Assembly (NCBI RefSeq): GCF_050015995.1
Contig: NZ_JBNHEP010000307.1
Coordinates: 1-64,000, forward strand
Direction of reading: 5' to 3'
From: Trichodesmium sp050015995
GTDB lineage: Bacteria > Cyanobacteriota > Cyanobacteriia > Cyanobacteriales > Microcoleaceae
Length of the DNA: 64,000 bases
Part shown: positions 19,144 to 29,591 of the stretch, one piece after another
Position numbering within the stretch: position 1 is the first letter of the stretch
Layout of the letters: every line of letters starts with the position of its first letter
Translations under genes and position numbers: made by a program
The notes under the pieces: model-generated
What the model was told of the DNA's origin: nothing
What the model saw: only the letters and a program-made list of their open reading frames with translations
Database searches by the model: none

Positions 19144-20092
19144 TCAACTTGAGAGTAGAAAAAGTTTTGGTAGTCCTACATAATAATGGTAGAAGGAGAC
19201 GAGCAATGTCTAGCAGGAGAGCATGATGCTCCCCCTGTCTATAAGGTAAGAATAATTAGAATGGACTACTACCGCCTTACTGATTAGTAGATAAAACGGC
19301 GTTGGTAAATCAAGAGATGAAACTTTAAGAAAAATCTGTTTTTAATACCTCTAAATATCTAACCAGAGCAAGTGATGGGTATCAACTCTAGTAGAAAATC
19401 ATCTTAGCAATTACCAAGGCCGATAAAACTATTATTGACTTTTCCCCGGCTTAAAAGCGCGGGGATTATAAACTTTTGCTACACGGAGGGAGGGCTAAAG
19501 CAACTCCGTTTCGCTTATTAGCTTTGGTTTCCCAGACGCGAAATCTGGTAGCAAGGGTCAAAACTTGCCTACAGACCTTGGCTAGGTTTAATCCTAACTG
19601 TGTCTCTACTTTACGAAGTATAGAAGTATATTCGCTGCACCATTTAAATCAGCGTTAACCAATAAACTTACCAGTTTGGTACATCCCACCTTTAACTCGT
19701 TTCCCTGATGGTTTCCACCCTAGGGGTTTTTCACCGAAAGTAGGCAGAAAATTCCCATCTAAAAAACTAGCCTTACTGGTATATGACTCTTCAGTTTCAA
19801 CCAATTTAATGTTGTGTTCCTCACACAAATGAGAAAAATTTTCTCTAGAAAAAGAAACTCAAGCAGTCAGAAAATTCTACAAACAACAAAAATTAAAGCA
19901 CTTTTTAGCATAGTTAGGTAAGTTTGATTTTAATCTGTGCTCCCTATTCCCTAAAGTCCTAAAACTTTGTATCTCATCAACGTAAAAACTTCTATAAATC
20001 TTCATAGTTATTAATCCGGAATCACAACTAACTCATAGAATAAATTACTTAGATTACTCCTATTAAGTATAAATAAAACTAAAACCATAATC
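19144..20092. other. Intergenic region with TnpB debris
   Basis: About 950 bp. The stretch 19430-19475 holds a hairpin-rich element end (CCCCGGCTTAAAAGCGCGGGG, then ATTATAAACTTTTGCT) next to a decayed TnpB. The remainder up to the RodZ-like gene is AT-rich with no gene seen. Confidence 0.5.
19480..19850 (-). pseudogene. TnpB C-terminal fragment
   Basis: On the minus strand, IKLVETEESYTSKASFLDGN, then KPSGKRVKGGMYQTGKF, a frame break, DLNGAANILRKVE-like codons and QLGLNLAKV. This is the zinc-finger-less C-terminal region (EESYTSKASF ... ADxNGA) of the same TnpB branch as the copies at 8.4 and 38.3 kb. It is broken by stops and frameshifts, and the N-terminal two thirds are missing. A 60-codon plus-strand frame here is a shadow. 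Confidence 0.65.
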
Positions 20093-21220
20093 ATGGAATT
20101 CAAACTTGCATCTAGCCATAGTTTTTCGGGACATATTCCCATACAAATAGATAGAGATAGTTGGCGATCGCTAGCTACTAATATTGAAGCCGAAATCCAA
20201 AGTAGCCAAATTTATAGTCTTATGTTGACTAACCTAAAAACAACCCTAGAGGAAGCAGTAGCTCAAACCGAAGCTCAAATTAAAGTATTAGGACCTGAAG
20301 CAATTAAACTCAGCCTCAAAAACTTAACTAGAACATTAATACCAGACAAGAAAGATTCTTCAACAAATCTAACTTCCTCTCAGACTAACTACATAGATGA
20401 GCAGGAAAAAAATCTTATTTATCAACAGAAATATCAGGAACAGTTAATCCCTAAAAATCAAAATCAGGTTCAAGAAAAAATGAGTATAAACCTAACCAAT
20501 GCCATAGAACCAGAAACTCCAACTGAATCAATCGTAGTATCTATCAATTCCGATAATACAGACACTAATCTTTCAGAAAATAACAACAATTACTCTGAAG
20601 AGTTTCCAGTACAAAATAATCGACTCAAATGGAATAAAAAGCAAACAAAAGCAGAGCAAGCAGCTTTAGAAGTTCAGCAAAGAAATACATATTTACAGGA
20701 ACTAGGCAAAAAACTACAAAAAGCACGAAAAATGCGTTGTTTATCTATGAAACAAATTCATAAACAAACCTTCGTACCACTTCATTACCTAGAAGCAATA
20801 GAGAAAGGCGAAACAGAAAAATTACCAGAAGATGTATATCTTCGGGGATTCATCTTTCGTCTTGGCAACGCTTTAGGATTTGATGGAGTAACTTTAGCAG
20901 CAGCTTTACCTATTTCTAATTCACTCCAAGGCTTAATGCCATCTTGGTCTAAGTCGAATAAAGACTTTGGATTTTATTTACATCCAGCTTACTTATATGT
21001 AGGTTACACAGCTTTAATTGCTGGAGCAGTAAGCGGACTAAGTTGGATGTCTCAACAACCAAGTCCTGGAGCAAATCTGATTCCAGATACACCAGAAGCA
21101 CCTGATTCAGTTGCCCACTCAGATAAGCATTTAGAAACCACTCAAACACCAGGATTAAAATCTACTGCAGGTAGTCTAGTTGTTGGTTCTGATATGGCTC
21201 CACCAGAAACGATGATTTAA
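20093..21220 (+). CDS. RodZ-like helix-turn-helix membrane protein
   Basis: A 375-aa protein with a RodZ-type XRE helix-turn-helix domain at residues 202-272 (LGKKLQKARKMRCLSMKQIH, then YLEAIEKGETEKLPEDVYLR), one transmembrane segment at about 299-317 (AYLYVGYTALIAGAVSGLSW) and a short external Ser/Pro/Thr tail. Unlike classical RodZ it has a long N-terminal region (1-200) that is partly helical and then Asn/Gln/Glu-rich and probably disordered, and it lacks the C-terminal DUF4115 domain. RodZ links MreB to the wall machinery; a role in cell shape or septation is plausible but not shown. HIP1 site near the start. Monocistronic. Confidence 0.75.
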   Translation: MEFKLASSHSFSGHIPIQIDRDSWRSLATNIEAEIQSSQIYSLMLTNLKTTLEEAVAQTEAQIKVLGPEAIKLSLKNLTRTLIPDKKDSSTNLTSSQTNYIDEQEKNLIYQQKYQEQLIPKNQNQVQEKMSINLTNAIEPETPTESIVVSINSDNTDTNLSENNNNYSEEFPVQNNRLKWNKKQTKAEQAALEVQQRNTYLQELGKKLQKARKMRCLSMKQIHKQTFVPLHYLEAIEKGETEKLPEDVYLRGFIFRLGNALGFDGVTLAAALPISNSLQGLMPSWSKSNKDFGFYLHPAYLYVGYTALIAGAVSGLSWMSQQPSPGANLIPDTPEAPDSVAHSDKHLETTQTPGLKSTAGSLVVGSDMAPPETMI

Positions 21221-21374
21221 TTTTTGACATCCTCTGCGACCTGTTGGCGTTAGGGTTAGAGAAGCTCCTCTGCAAGAGGCAGCTCCTCTACAAGAGGCGG
21301 ATTCCGACTGAGCAGTAGATCTTCAGTGAGTTGAAGTTTCATCAGGTACTGCTACCTTAACGGTAGTCTTACAC

Positions 21375-21485
21375 TTCCCTCGGGATCCGTTTAATATCTC
21401 GGATTGCCCACCCGCGACAACCATATTATACCTTATGTCTTCGTACTTTATCAATCAAAAAGTCGCCCGCTTATGGGCGAAGCAT
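21375..21485 (-). terminator. Repeat-derived terminator after proB
   Basis: Inverted copy of the repeat at 17.2 kb. On the minus strand, directly after the proB stop codon, the hairpin TCGCCC-ataagc-GGGCGA is followed by CTTTTTG, giving an intrinsic-terminator shape. The rest of the element (GACATAAGGTATAATAT, CGGGTGGGCAA) continues to about 21375. Between it and the RodZ-like gene (21221-21374) is an AGGCAGCTCCTC-type GC-rich repeat. Confidence 0.6.
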
Positions 21486-22604
21486 CTACCCTAATCTTTC
21501 GGTAATCAGAAGATTATCTCTATGTATAACTGTTTCAGCTCCCGCATAGCCCAAAATATCAGGTATATTTTCTGAATGACAACCTAGAATTTTTTGCAAT
21601 TCAACATTGCTGTAGTTCACAAGTCCCCTAGCTATTTCCTCACCTTCTTCATTGCATAGCTGTACAGCATCCGATGAATTAAATTCCCCTTCTACTTGAG
21701 TAATACCAGCAGCTAATAGAGATTTACCCAACTCAGAAATGGCCTTAACTGCACCTTGGTCTAGATAGAGCTGGCCTGCTGGAACTAAAACATTAGCAAT
21801 CCAATGTTTGCGAGCATTTACTTGTTGTGGTTGAGGTTCAAACTGTGTGCCAATAGATTCTCCATTGAGGATTTTATGTATATTAGTGGGTAGTTTACCA
21901 TCAGTAATTACAGTTCGGACTCCAGCAGCAGTAGCAATTTTAGCAGCCTCAATTTTTGTAATCATTCCGCCAGTTCCTCGTCCACTAACAGACTCCCCGG
22001 TTTGAACTTGAAGTTCTTCGAGTTGTTCCATTCGTTCTACTAAGGCAATGGGTAAGGCATCAGGATTATTTCTTGGATCGGCCGAGTATAATCTATCAAC
22101 ATCAGTTAGTATGAATAACCAATCAGCCTCTACTAGACTGGCAACTAAAGCTGAGAGAGTATCATTGTCCCCAAAATTTAGCTCTTCGACAGCAGTAGTA
22201 TCATTTTCATTGACTATTGGGACTACGCCCATTCGCAAAAGTTCTTGAAATGTGTTGTAGGCATTGACATAACTACTACGTCGTGCTAAGTCACTTCTAG
22301 TTAGTAAAATTTGGGCAATTGTCTGTTGCAAAGATGAAAACAAGTCATCGTAAACTCGCATCAGTCGTCCTTGACCTACTGCTGCTACTGCTTGCTTGAT
22401 GGAAATATTCCGGGGCTTTTCGGTTAGTCCTAAAAGATCGCAACCTACACCAACAGCTCCAGATGAAACTAAAACTACTCGATGTCCCTGGCGATTTAAA
22501 TTGGTAACAGTTTCAATTAAGCTAGAAATTGTGGATAAGGCTAAATTTCCAGTTTCTGAATTAGTTAGGCTAGAAGTACCTATTTTAATTACTATTGTAT
22601 TCAT
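21486..22604 (-). CDS. proB: Glutamate 5-kinase
   Basis: First enzyme of proline biosynthesis: phosphorylates glutamate to gamma-glutamyl phosphate. The 372-aa protein has the amino-acid kinase domain (IVIKIGTSSLTN at residues 4-15; VLVSSGAVGVGCDLLG; IVNENDTTAVEELNFGDNDT; ILTDVDRLYSADP; GTGGMITKIEAAKIA) and a C-terminal PUA domain (about 280-365, VLVPAGQLYLDQGAVKAI). Feedback inhibition by proline is usual for this family. proA is not adjacent. The ATG at 22604 begins directly at the conserved first strand. Confidence 0.96.
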   Translation of the reverse strand: MNTIVIKIGTSSLTNSETGNLALSTISSLIETVTNLNRQGHRVVLVSSGAVGVGCDLLGLTEKPRNISIKQAVAAVGQGRLMRVYDDLFSSLQQTIAQILLTRSDLARRSSYVNAYNTFQELLRMGVVPIVNENDTTAVEELNFGDNDTLSALVASLVEADWLFILTDVDRLYSADPRNNPDALPIALVERMEQLEELQVQTGESVSGRGTGGMITKIEAAKIATAAGVRTVITDGKLPTNIHKILNGESIGTQFEPQPQQVNARKHWIANVLVPAGQLYLDQGAVKAISELGKSLLAAGITQVEGEFNSSDAVQLCNEEGEEIARGLVNYSNVELQKILGCHSENIPDILGYAGAETVIHRDNLLITERLG

Positions 22605-23900
22605 AGAAATAATTCAATTGAAATTTTCAACTACTAATTCCCTAACAGAAAATCAGTCTTTAACTAAGTACAATTGACATATAGCAGTCCTATATAGGTT
22701 GTGTGATTTAGATTATCCTAAAACACCAAGTCTATAGGAAACCATAAAGTCAAGGTATTGGTTTTAATGTTATTTTATAAGTTTGAACTTATTACGACTC
22801 ATTTAGGAATGCTATATTTATTATGACAATCATTCTAGTGAGGATCTAAAATTAGTTACGATACTAATTTTTCAGATGCTCAACTCTCAGGAACTCCCTC
22901 GACATGATAAAATTTCATACCCTTGATTCACAATAAATGGCGCTTTTGGTATAAATTTACTATTTCAAAACATTGTTTGTATAGAAACCATTTGATATCT
23001 ATATAATTACTATAGTCAAGTATTTTAACCATCTAAGCATTAGTTTTTTAGAAAAAATATGCTCTAAAATTTAATGCCTTTCTAATTCCATATCCCCATG
23101 TCTGACCAAGTCTCCCATAACTCCTAAAAAAAACTTAATATTGACAAATATACCAAATTGATTCTATCCGAGTACTACAACATTTCACATCTTAGAAAGA
23201 GAGTGAAAAATTATTCTTAACCAGAAGTTATAAATGGGAATAGTGAATAATCAGGGACTTCCCAGAAATAAATTATCCAATTTTTGGTAATTGCTAATTG
23301 CCATACTTCTCAAATACTTGGGTTACTTAGGAATGAGAACAAAATCAAACCGGATAAAATTAATTACGGTCAATATCTTTCAACGGCAGAAAACAGACTT
23401 TCCCGCTCTTATTTCATTTCTGTTCCTTATTTGAGATTGAGGCAAGGATAATAGGACTTGATGAATTTCAATTTCTTCTCTACTCCCTACTCACTTACTT
23501 TCAGTGGAATAGGATATTTTTTCATTTGGAAGTCCCTAATGGTACTTAGACATTTGATGGGAGAAAAAATACCTGTTTGCGTAGCATGACCTAGAAAAAG
23601 TCAGTCTAGACAAGAGAATTACCTCAACGCCCTAAAAATGGCTAAAATCCTGAATTATCAAGGGTTTATCTCTTTTTCACTTAAAAAGCTTTGCCAGTCT
23701 ATAATTTGAGCCTGTTTTGTAGTTATGTTTTGTCTAAGTCCCACTAATGATATTCAATTATTCAATACCTAAAAATATCATCATCCAAATCCCCAGAAAA
23801 TTGCAAAACTCAAATAGAATTTCATAGCACTAGCCCCAGTCAACAAATTAAGATAAATTTGCAAAGACTGAAAAAAACAAACCTATTAGTCTAATTAGGT
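22605..23900. other. 1.3-kb intergenic region, no gene seen
   Basis: AT-rich sequence with no frame above about 60 codons other than antisense shadows of proB. Short dispersed fragments occur (for example TTTGCGTAGCATGACC at 23576-23591, also near 4745). I see no convincing RNA structure. The final 100 bases would include the promoter of the oxidoreductase gene. Confidence 0.45.
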
Positions 23901-25004
23901 GTGGTGGAGGAGAATCTAGGAGTGCTAAATAGAATGTCAACAGTATATTCAACAGTTTTTACTAAAAATGGTCAACCGAAACCACTTCGTGTAGGGGTAA
24001 TTGGGGTTGGTAATATGGGCCAGCACCATACCCGTGTCCTAAGTTTGCTCAAAGATACTAAGTTAGTAGGTGTTGCAGATATCAATGTTGAAAGGGGACT
24101 AGACACTGCCAGCAAGTATGGAGTTCGTTTTTTTGAGGAGTATCGAGACCTTTTACCTCATGTTGATGCAGTCTGTGTCGCCGTGCCCACTCTTCAACAT
24201 TATGCTGTGGGAATGACCTGCTTAGAGGCAGGAGTCCATGTCTTAATGGAAAAGCCCATTGCTGCAAGTATCGCTGAGGCCGAATTTTTGGTCAATACTG
24301 CTGCTGAAACGAACAGAATTTTACAGGTGGGTCATATAGAAAGATTTAATCCGGCTTTTCAAGAACTCAGTAAAGTTCTGAAAACTGAAGAATTACTGGC
24401 CTTGGAAGCTCACCGGATGAGTCCTTATTCTCATCGAGCTAATGATGTGTCTGTAGTTTTGGATTTGATGATCCATGATATTGACTTATTGTTAGAGTTG
24501 GTAGCTACTCCAGTTGTTAAGCTGACTGCTAGTGGTAGTAGTGCTTCTAGTTCGGGAAACTTAGATTATGTAACAGCTACTCTTGGTTTTGCCAATGGTA
24601 TTGTGGCTACTCTAACTGCCAGTAAAGTGACACACAAAAAACTTCGTTCTATCGTTGCCCACTGTAAAAATTCTTTGACAGAAGCAGATTTTCTTAACAA
24701 TGAAATTCTGATTCACCGTCAAACAACAGCTGATTATGTGACAGATTATGGTCAAGTGCTTTATCGTCAGGATGGTTTAATTGAAAAGGTTTATACTAGC
24801 AATATTGAACCTCTTCATGCAGAGTTAGAACATTTTGTCAATTGTGTGGGTGGAGGAAATGAACCTTCGGTTGGAGGAGAACAGGCTCTTAAGGCATTGC
24901 GTTTAGCTAGCTTGATTGAGAAAATGGCTCTTGATGGTTTAGCTTGGCATCCAGCAGATTCAGAATATAATTTGTTGAATACTTCAATGCTTAAAGTAGG
25001 TTAA
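23901..25004 (+). CDS. Gfo/Idh/MocA-family NAD(P)-dependent oxidoreductase
   Basis: Dehydrogenase with the N-terminal Rossmann motif VGVIGVGNMGQHH (residues 31-43), the acidic end of strand 2 (VGVADINVER), and the family signature EKP (Glu117-Lys118-Pro119 in VLMEKPIA). The C-terminal substrate domain carries MIHDIDLLLELV with the catalytic-type Asp/His. The 367-aa length is normal. These enzymes act on sugars, inositols or nucleotide sugars; the substrate here cannot be read from sequence. Two starts are possible: GTG at 23901 or ATG at 23934 (Met12), the latter closer to the conserved core. A strong terminator follows. Confidence 0.85.
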   Translation: MVEENLGVLNRMSTVYSTVFTKNGQPKPLRVGVIGVGNMGQHHTRVLSLLKDTKLVGVADINVERGLDTASKYGVRFFEEYRDLLPHVDAVCVAVPTLQHYAVGMTCLEAGVHVLMEKPIAASIAEAEFLVNTAAETNRILQVGHIERFNPAFQELSKVLKTEELLALEAHRMSPYSHRANDVSVVLDLMIHDIDLLLELVATPVVKLTASGSSASSSGNLDYVTATLGFANGIVATLTASKVTHKKLRSIVAHCKNSLTEADFLNNEILIHRQTTADYVTDYGQVLYRQDGLIEKVYTSNIEPLHAELEHFVNCVGGGNEPSVGGEQALKALRLASLIEKMALDGLAWHPADSEYNLLNTSMLKVG

Positions 25005-25063
25005 AATATCTCCATAATTCCCCTAGGGATTTTTTAATAGAAGTATTATTTTTTTGATAAATT

Positions 25064-25098
25064 ACTCCGCCTTATTTATATATTTAGGCGGAGTTTTA
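25064..25098 (+). terminator. Intrinsic terminator
   Basis: Perfect 8-bp stem ACTCCGCC/GGCGGAGT with an AT-rich 15-nt loop, followed by TTTT. It ends the oxidoreductase transcript. Confidence 0.88.
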
Positions 25099-25104
25099 AG
25101 CGGA

Positions 25105-26797
25105 AAAATGGAAAAAAAAACAGGATTTGTATACAGATTTAAGGATAATTATCAGAAATAATTCAAAAGTCTGGCAAAAGCTCAATTTTTTTAATTATAA
25201 AAAGCTTTTCTCTGGTAAGCATTTAGCTATCAATGATTAACACCATTTCTCAAAAATTTTTCTACATTTTCTTGAGTAGGGGACCCACCCCTAACCCCTC
25301 CCAGGAGGGGGAGTAGGTAGGGACGTTGCATGCAACGTCATAATAATTAATACTAAATTGCTAAAAATTATCAAAAAAGTGATTCGGCCTGTATTAATTA
25401 CTTAATAATTTAAGTTTCCTCAAGTCTGGTATTAATGTATGGTAATTGGCACAACACCCAAGGAATAAAAATGAAGGAAAATTATAGATAGAGTCTTTTC
25501 AGCAATTAAGAATTTTTCAGTTCATACAGACCAAATTTACAGAACAGCTCGAAAACCGAAAATTCTGTACTGAAAGAGGGATTAGAATCAGCAGTCCTCC
25601 CGTGCGTTGACCACCAAAAAATATTGATAAAAAAACAGAAGAAACAAGCTCAAGAGCGATGAAAGATTACGGAATAATATTGAGGGTAAATTTGGTCAAG
25701 CGAAAAGAGGATTTAGCTTGGAGAAAGTGATGGCTAAACTTCCTGAAACTTCCGCAACTGCCATCGCAATTACTTTCTTAGTAATCAACCTTTCTACCCT
25801 CTTAAAAGAGGCTTTTTCTCTTTTTTTGTACTTTTTTGGAGAAAAAACTGTTTTTACCGAAGAATTAATAATTAAATAATTAAATAATTAAATAATTCAC
25901 GCCTTGAAGCCTCCACTTTCAAGGGAAAAAAGCGGTTGAGGGATGGCGAGGTTTCCTCGCCATATCCAATCAACCAAGAGAAATAAATTTTTTCCTTTGA
26001 TTCAATCCAATCCGTTTTAGGGAGAGGTAATTATCAATTATCCATTATCAATTATCAATTATTGAAGGTCTGTTTAATCATTTTAACTTATGGTTGAATA
26101 AATGATGATAATTTTTTATGATCATCAGTTTTTTTTGAATAACAAGTCAACCGTTTTCAGATTTTTTCAGCAAACCCTAATTATTCGGTAAACTATAGCA
26201 ATCCGCGCATTGGTTGTGATAGTATTTATAATAGTTAATTTGAGCTGAAAACCCTGAAAATTATCACTCCTGACTCCTAACTACCACTAAAATATTACAA
26301 CCGATTACAGCAGTTTTCATTTGGGTAGACCACTGTAGAGACGTTGCATGCAACGTCTCTAGGAGGTTTTGGTTGTGGCGATGTGGTTGATAAATCTGAA
26401 AAGCGCTGTAGAGAATTGCTATATATACTTTTACTAATGTTTTTAACTATCATTATCCAGAATTCATGTGGCTATCAGCTAATGGCTGATAACTAATAGC
26501 TGAATCCTGAGCTTACCTGTTAACTAAAACCTATAAATTTCAACTCACCAGTAGAAGAATTAGTATAGCTAAATATTTAGGGCTTATTAAGCTTAAAAAT
26601 TTAATTGAGATGCACCCAAAACCTAACTATAACTAAATATTGAATTTGGTATTATTAATTCAGGACTGCTATACATATAACAATATTTACCTTAATCTTT
26701 ATTAGGGCAGTTTTTGTACTAATTATGATGAATTAGCTCATTAATTTATGAATTAAAACTGCCCCTATGTAAGTTCCTCAATCAAGGTGGATAAAAC
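25105..26797. other. 1.7-kb repeat-filled intergenic region
   Basis: No gene. Contents: a palindrome GACGTTGCATGCAACGTC at 25322-25339 and again, extended as AGAGACG...CGTCTCT, at about 26338-26361; an inverted copy of the 7.5-kb dispersed repeat (25860-26060, with TAATTAAATAAT and TTATCAATTATC microsatellites); and a solo MITE end (GAATTTGGTATTATTAA) near 26641. The TATTGAATTTGG end matches the 2.6/34.3-kb MITE family. Confidence 0.55.
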
Positions 26798-27154
26798 CTA
26801 ACCAAATGTGGAACTATTCCACCCCCACATTGAACCTTTAGCGTCAGAAAATTCTATGTAAATTCGATTTTTTGGTACACCCAAAACTTGATTAACTTCT
26901 TGACAAAAATCTTGGCTTATTTTCTTTGTTTGCTCAGGATTCATGCTGCCAATGCTTTTAATTTCCATATAGCAAACTGGTTCATTGCTATTACCACCAA
27001 AAGTCATGGGAATATCTGATTCAAAAATTGTCATTACATAAGATTCTGGTTTGTGAAAATGCTTTGCCATACCAGATGAAAGAGTTTTCAGAAGGCTATC
27101 AATTTTATCTTTTTCTGTTTTGGGAAGAGAAGTTTGAACTTTAATTAATGGCAT
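26798..27154 (-). CDS. MIF-like tautomerase
   Basis: A 118-aa protein of the macrophage migration inhibitory factor family. Pro2, exposed as the N-terminal catalytic base after Met removal, is present (MPLIKVQTSLP). Other family marks are MTFGGNSNEPVCYMEI and the C-terminal VGWNNSTF-like segment WGWNSSTFG, very close to that of animal MIF. The expected activity is tautomerisation of phenylpyruvate/dopachrome-like substrates as a homotrimer. The physiological role in cyanobacteria is unknown. It is monocistronic and its closest neighbour on the same strand is a flavin-reductase gene 500 bp upstream. Confidence 0.93.
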   Translation of the reverse strand: MPLIKVQTSLPKTEKDKIDSLLKTLSSGMAKHFHKPESYVMTIFESDIPMTFGGNSNEPVCYMEIKSIGSMNPEQTKKISQDFCQEVNQVLGVPKNRIYIEFSDAKGSMWGWNSSTFG

Positions 27155-27652
27155 AAATCAATCAACAATTAACTATGAACAAAATGAAGCATTAAAGTAG
27201 GTATTCAGCTATAAAAATAAACCAAGCAATTTTATATACATAGACCTAGTTGACACACACATTCTTACTTAGAAGATTGGAAAAATCTCAGTTTTTCAGA
27301 AAGTCAAAGGTTAAATTCATAGCAGTTTTAGATAATTTTCCTACAAAGTTTTAGGCGAGTTTCAATAATTAATAATTACCTATTCTTGAAAACCGATAGG
27401 ATTGATTAAAAGGGAAATCTTTTTCTTTTTTCTCCTTTAAAGGAGAGGCTTTAAACCCTGATTTTTCGGTAACTGAATTCAGAAATTAATTATCTAAAAA
27501 CACTTTTGCTTTGATTTAGTATTAGCTAATAGCTGATAAATAAGGGTTTCTAAAATTAGTGAGGCACATTTGGTTTTATTCTGATATTCTCCATTTTCCC
27601 TATAAAGTTAGAATTTTGTACCTCACAATTATAAAATTGTGATATATCACAA
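27155..27652. other. Intergenic region with a dispersed repeat
   Basis: Holds the copy of the AAAACCGATAGGATTGATT ... AGGAGAGGCTTTAAACC ... TTTTTCGGTAA repeat at about 27385-27475 (compare 13010-13120). No gene seen. Confidence 0.5.
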
Positions 27653-28144
27653 TTAACCACCATAATTCCAGCCTGTACTTTCTAACAATAGAGGGTCTCC
27701 CTCACGATGTATACCTGCTGCAATTACTTCCCCTACATATACAGTATGATCCCCTTCTTCTACAGCACTAATAACTTTACATTCAACATAACCAAGAGTA
27801 TCAGAAATAATTGGGCAACCAGTTTCTCCTAAATAAAATTCTACATCTTCAAATTTATTCCCCACACGACGTTGAGGTTTGAAAAATTGTTGAGCTAAAT
27901 CTTTTTGCTCTGCTGCTAAGAAACTAAGAGAAAAAACTCCACTAGCCTTAATCATGGCATGGGATTTAGAATCTTTATTAACACAATTAACAATCAGGGG
28001 AGGCTTAAAAGATGCTTGCATTACCCAACTAGCTGTAAAGCCATTCACTTCATCACCATCTTTAACACCACAGATGTATAATCCATGAGGAATTTTACGC
28101 AGTATAGTTTTTTTTGCCTGTTCGTCTAGCAAAGTTTTACCCAC
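27653..28144 (-). CDS. Flavin reductase-domain protein
   Basis: A 163-aa protein of the flavin reductase-like split-barrel family. The N-terminal KIPHGLYICGVKDGDEVNGF and TASWVMQASFKPPLIVNCVN form the FMN-binding barrel. HAMIKASGVFSLSFLAAEQK and the end YVGEVIAAGIHREGDPLLL are typical. Such proteins supply reduced flavin to partner oxygenases or form part of cyanobacterial flavodiiron-like proteins; this is the stand-alone single-domain form. No partner gene is adjacent, so the acceptor is unknown. Start ATG at 28144. Confidence 0.87.
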   Translation of the reverse strand: MGKTLLDEQAKKTILRKIPHGLYICGVKDGDEVNGFTASWVMQASFKPPLIVNCVNKDSKSHAMIKASGVFSLSFLAAEQKDLAQQFFKPQRRVGNKFEDVEFYLGETGCPIISDTLGYVECKVISAVEEGDHTVYVGEVIAAGIHREGDPLLLESTGWNYGG

Positions 28145-29591
28145 TATATATTTAAGAATTTGACATTTTTTATTTTAACTAAAGTAAGTACATTAGACAT
28201 CTCCCTAAGTGAAGTTCCTCGGAAGAGGCAAGGGAATAGATTTATCTCAACGTTGGTTGAAGACCCGCGCTCTCCCGTTTCGGCTGTTGCCGACATGAAA
28301 GGCGGAGGGAGCAAGTGCGGCAGCTATTCGGGGAGCTGAGAGATGGGAAAACCAATCAATGTTGCGGTATTTACAGGTAGTGTGCTATAGTATAAAAAGA
28401 ACGCTCCTGGGCTAGCAGTGTCAGTCTGTGGAGATACCGTAAGACCCGAAAGAAGTTCGGCAAGGGATGTAGGTGAGGTCTTAAGCAGAAACCCAAATTG
28501 TGAGTTTTGGGAATCCCCTGTTGTCGCATAAGCGCAACGTTGGGATGATGTCAATGCAGGAGTAGGCAAGAGTCAAAAGGTCATTTCAGTTATCAGTTAT
28601 CAGTACCTCTGCCTGAACCATTGGCATTGAAATAATGAACTGTTATCTATGTAATCTCCGTAATCCCCGTAATCCCCTTCAAAGGGGAAGATTTGGACTT
28701 CCTGGTTTTGGTAACAGGGGTAAAGATTTTTACAGATAATGCTACAAGAAGATACTTTATTAGGGCTGACGCAGAGACCATGTATGTAGTGTTAAAAACT
28801 CTATCGCTACAGTTTTTGCAATCTATATATAGTAGTACCCCTGCCTAAGTCCTGTTTATTTATATAGAACCCATTTGGGATCTTTTAGATTGATTTTCCT
28901 TTCTATAATCTGAGCGAGCCCTCAGAAACTATAGTTACTGTGTTGAATAAAAAATCATATGTATGGGCGAGTAACCCCCCACAGTTTTTATGATATCACA
29001 AAAATTGTGAGGATGGAACTAAAAATACTTTGAGGCGCGATTTTTTTTAGGAGCTTCACAGAATGAAAAAGTTGGCGCTAGCTAACATAGCGATCTAACC
29101 GAATGAATCTTCTGATTCTAATCTTGAAAGTAGGGGAGTAGGGAAGTATTTTTCAATCTTTTCGGTGTATTGCCTCTATTCGACTTCCGACCCGTAAGTC
29201 AAAAATTTAATCACAGGCAAAGATACTAAATAGGTTATATATGATAGTGACTGTTTCTTAGACATCTGGTGAAAATTCAAAATCAAATCAATTATCATCC
29301 AGAAATTATCTATTCTTTCTTCCTGTTCCCAGTTAAGTGTTCCCTGTTCCCTCTTTTCCGGAGATGTCTCTTGTAATTCGATTGAAGTCTCATCATTTAA
29401 CCAAAGTCTAAAAAATAGATAATAGATGGATAGCAAGCTTTATGTGGCACAATAAAAAACTTTGCTCACTAATTAAATGTTTTTAGTTACAGGTTTTTGA
29501 GTTGTAAACTCAAAATATAGTGTAGCGCTATAGTTTTGATCCTACCTATATAGTTTACTTACCTAAATCCTAACTGTACAATAAATATTCC
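28145..29591. repeat. Repeat-rich intergenic region
   Basis: 28235-28560 is a copy of the structured repeat at 15.5-16.1 kb (ATCTCAACGTTGGTTGAAGA, AAAACCAATCAATGTTG, GGGCTAGCAGTGTCAG and GCGCAACGTTGGGA in the same order). It includes TTTCGGCTGTTGCCGACATG, the reverse of the 20-bp insert seen in TnpB at 38.9 kb. 28765-28855 is a diverged GGACTTACGCA-type MITE. 29300-29360 has CCCTGTTCCC-type low complexity. The 81- and 86-codon minus-strand frames lie over these repeats and are not called. Confidence 0.55.

Noticed and set aside
29176..29436. 86-codon minus-strand frame
   Set aside because: Contains the CCCTGTTCCC-type low-complexity tract common in intergenic DNA here; no domain or ribosome-binding site is evident.
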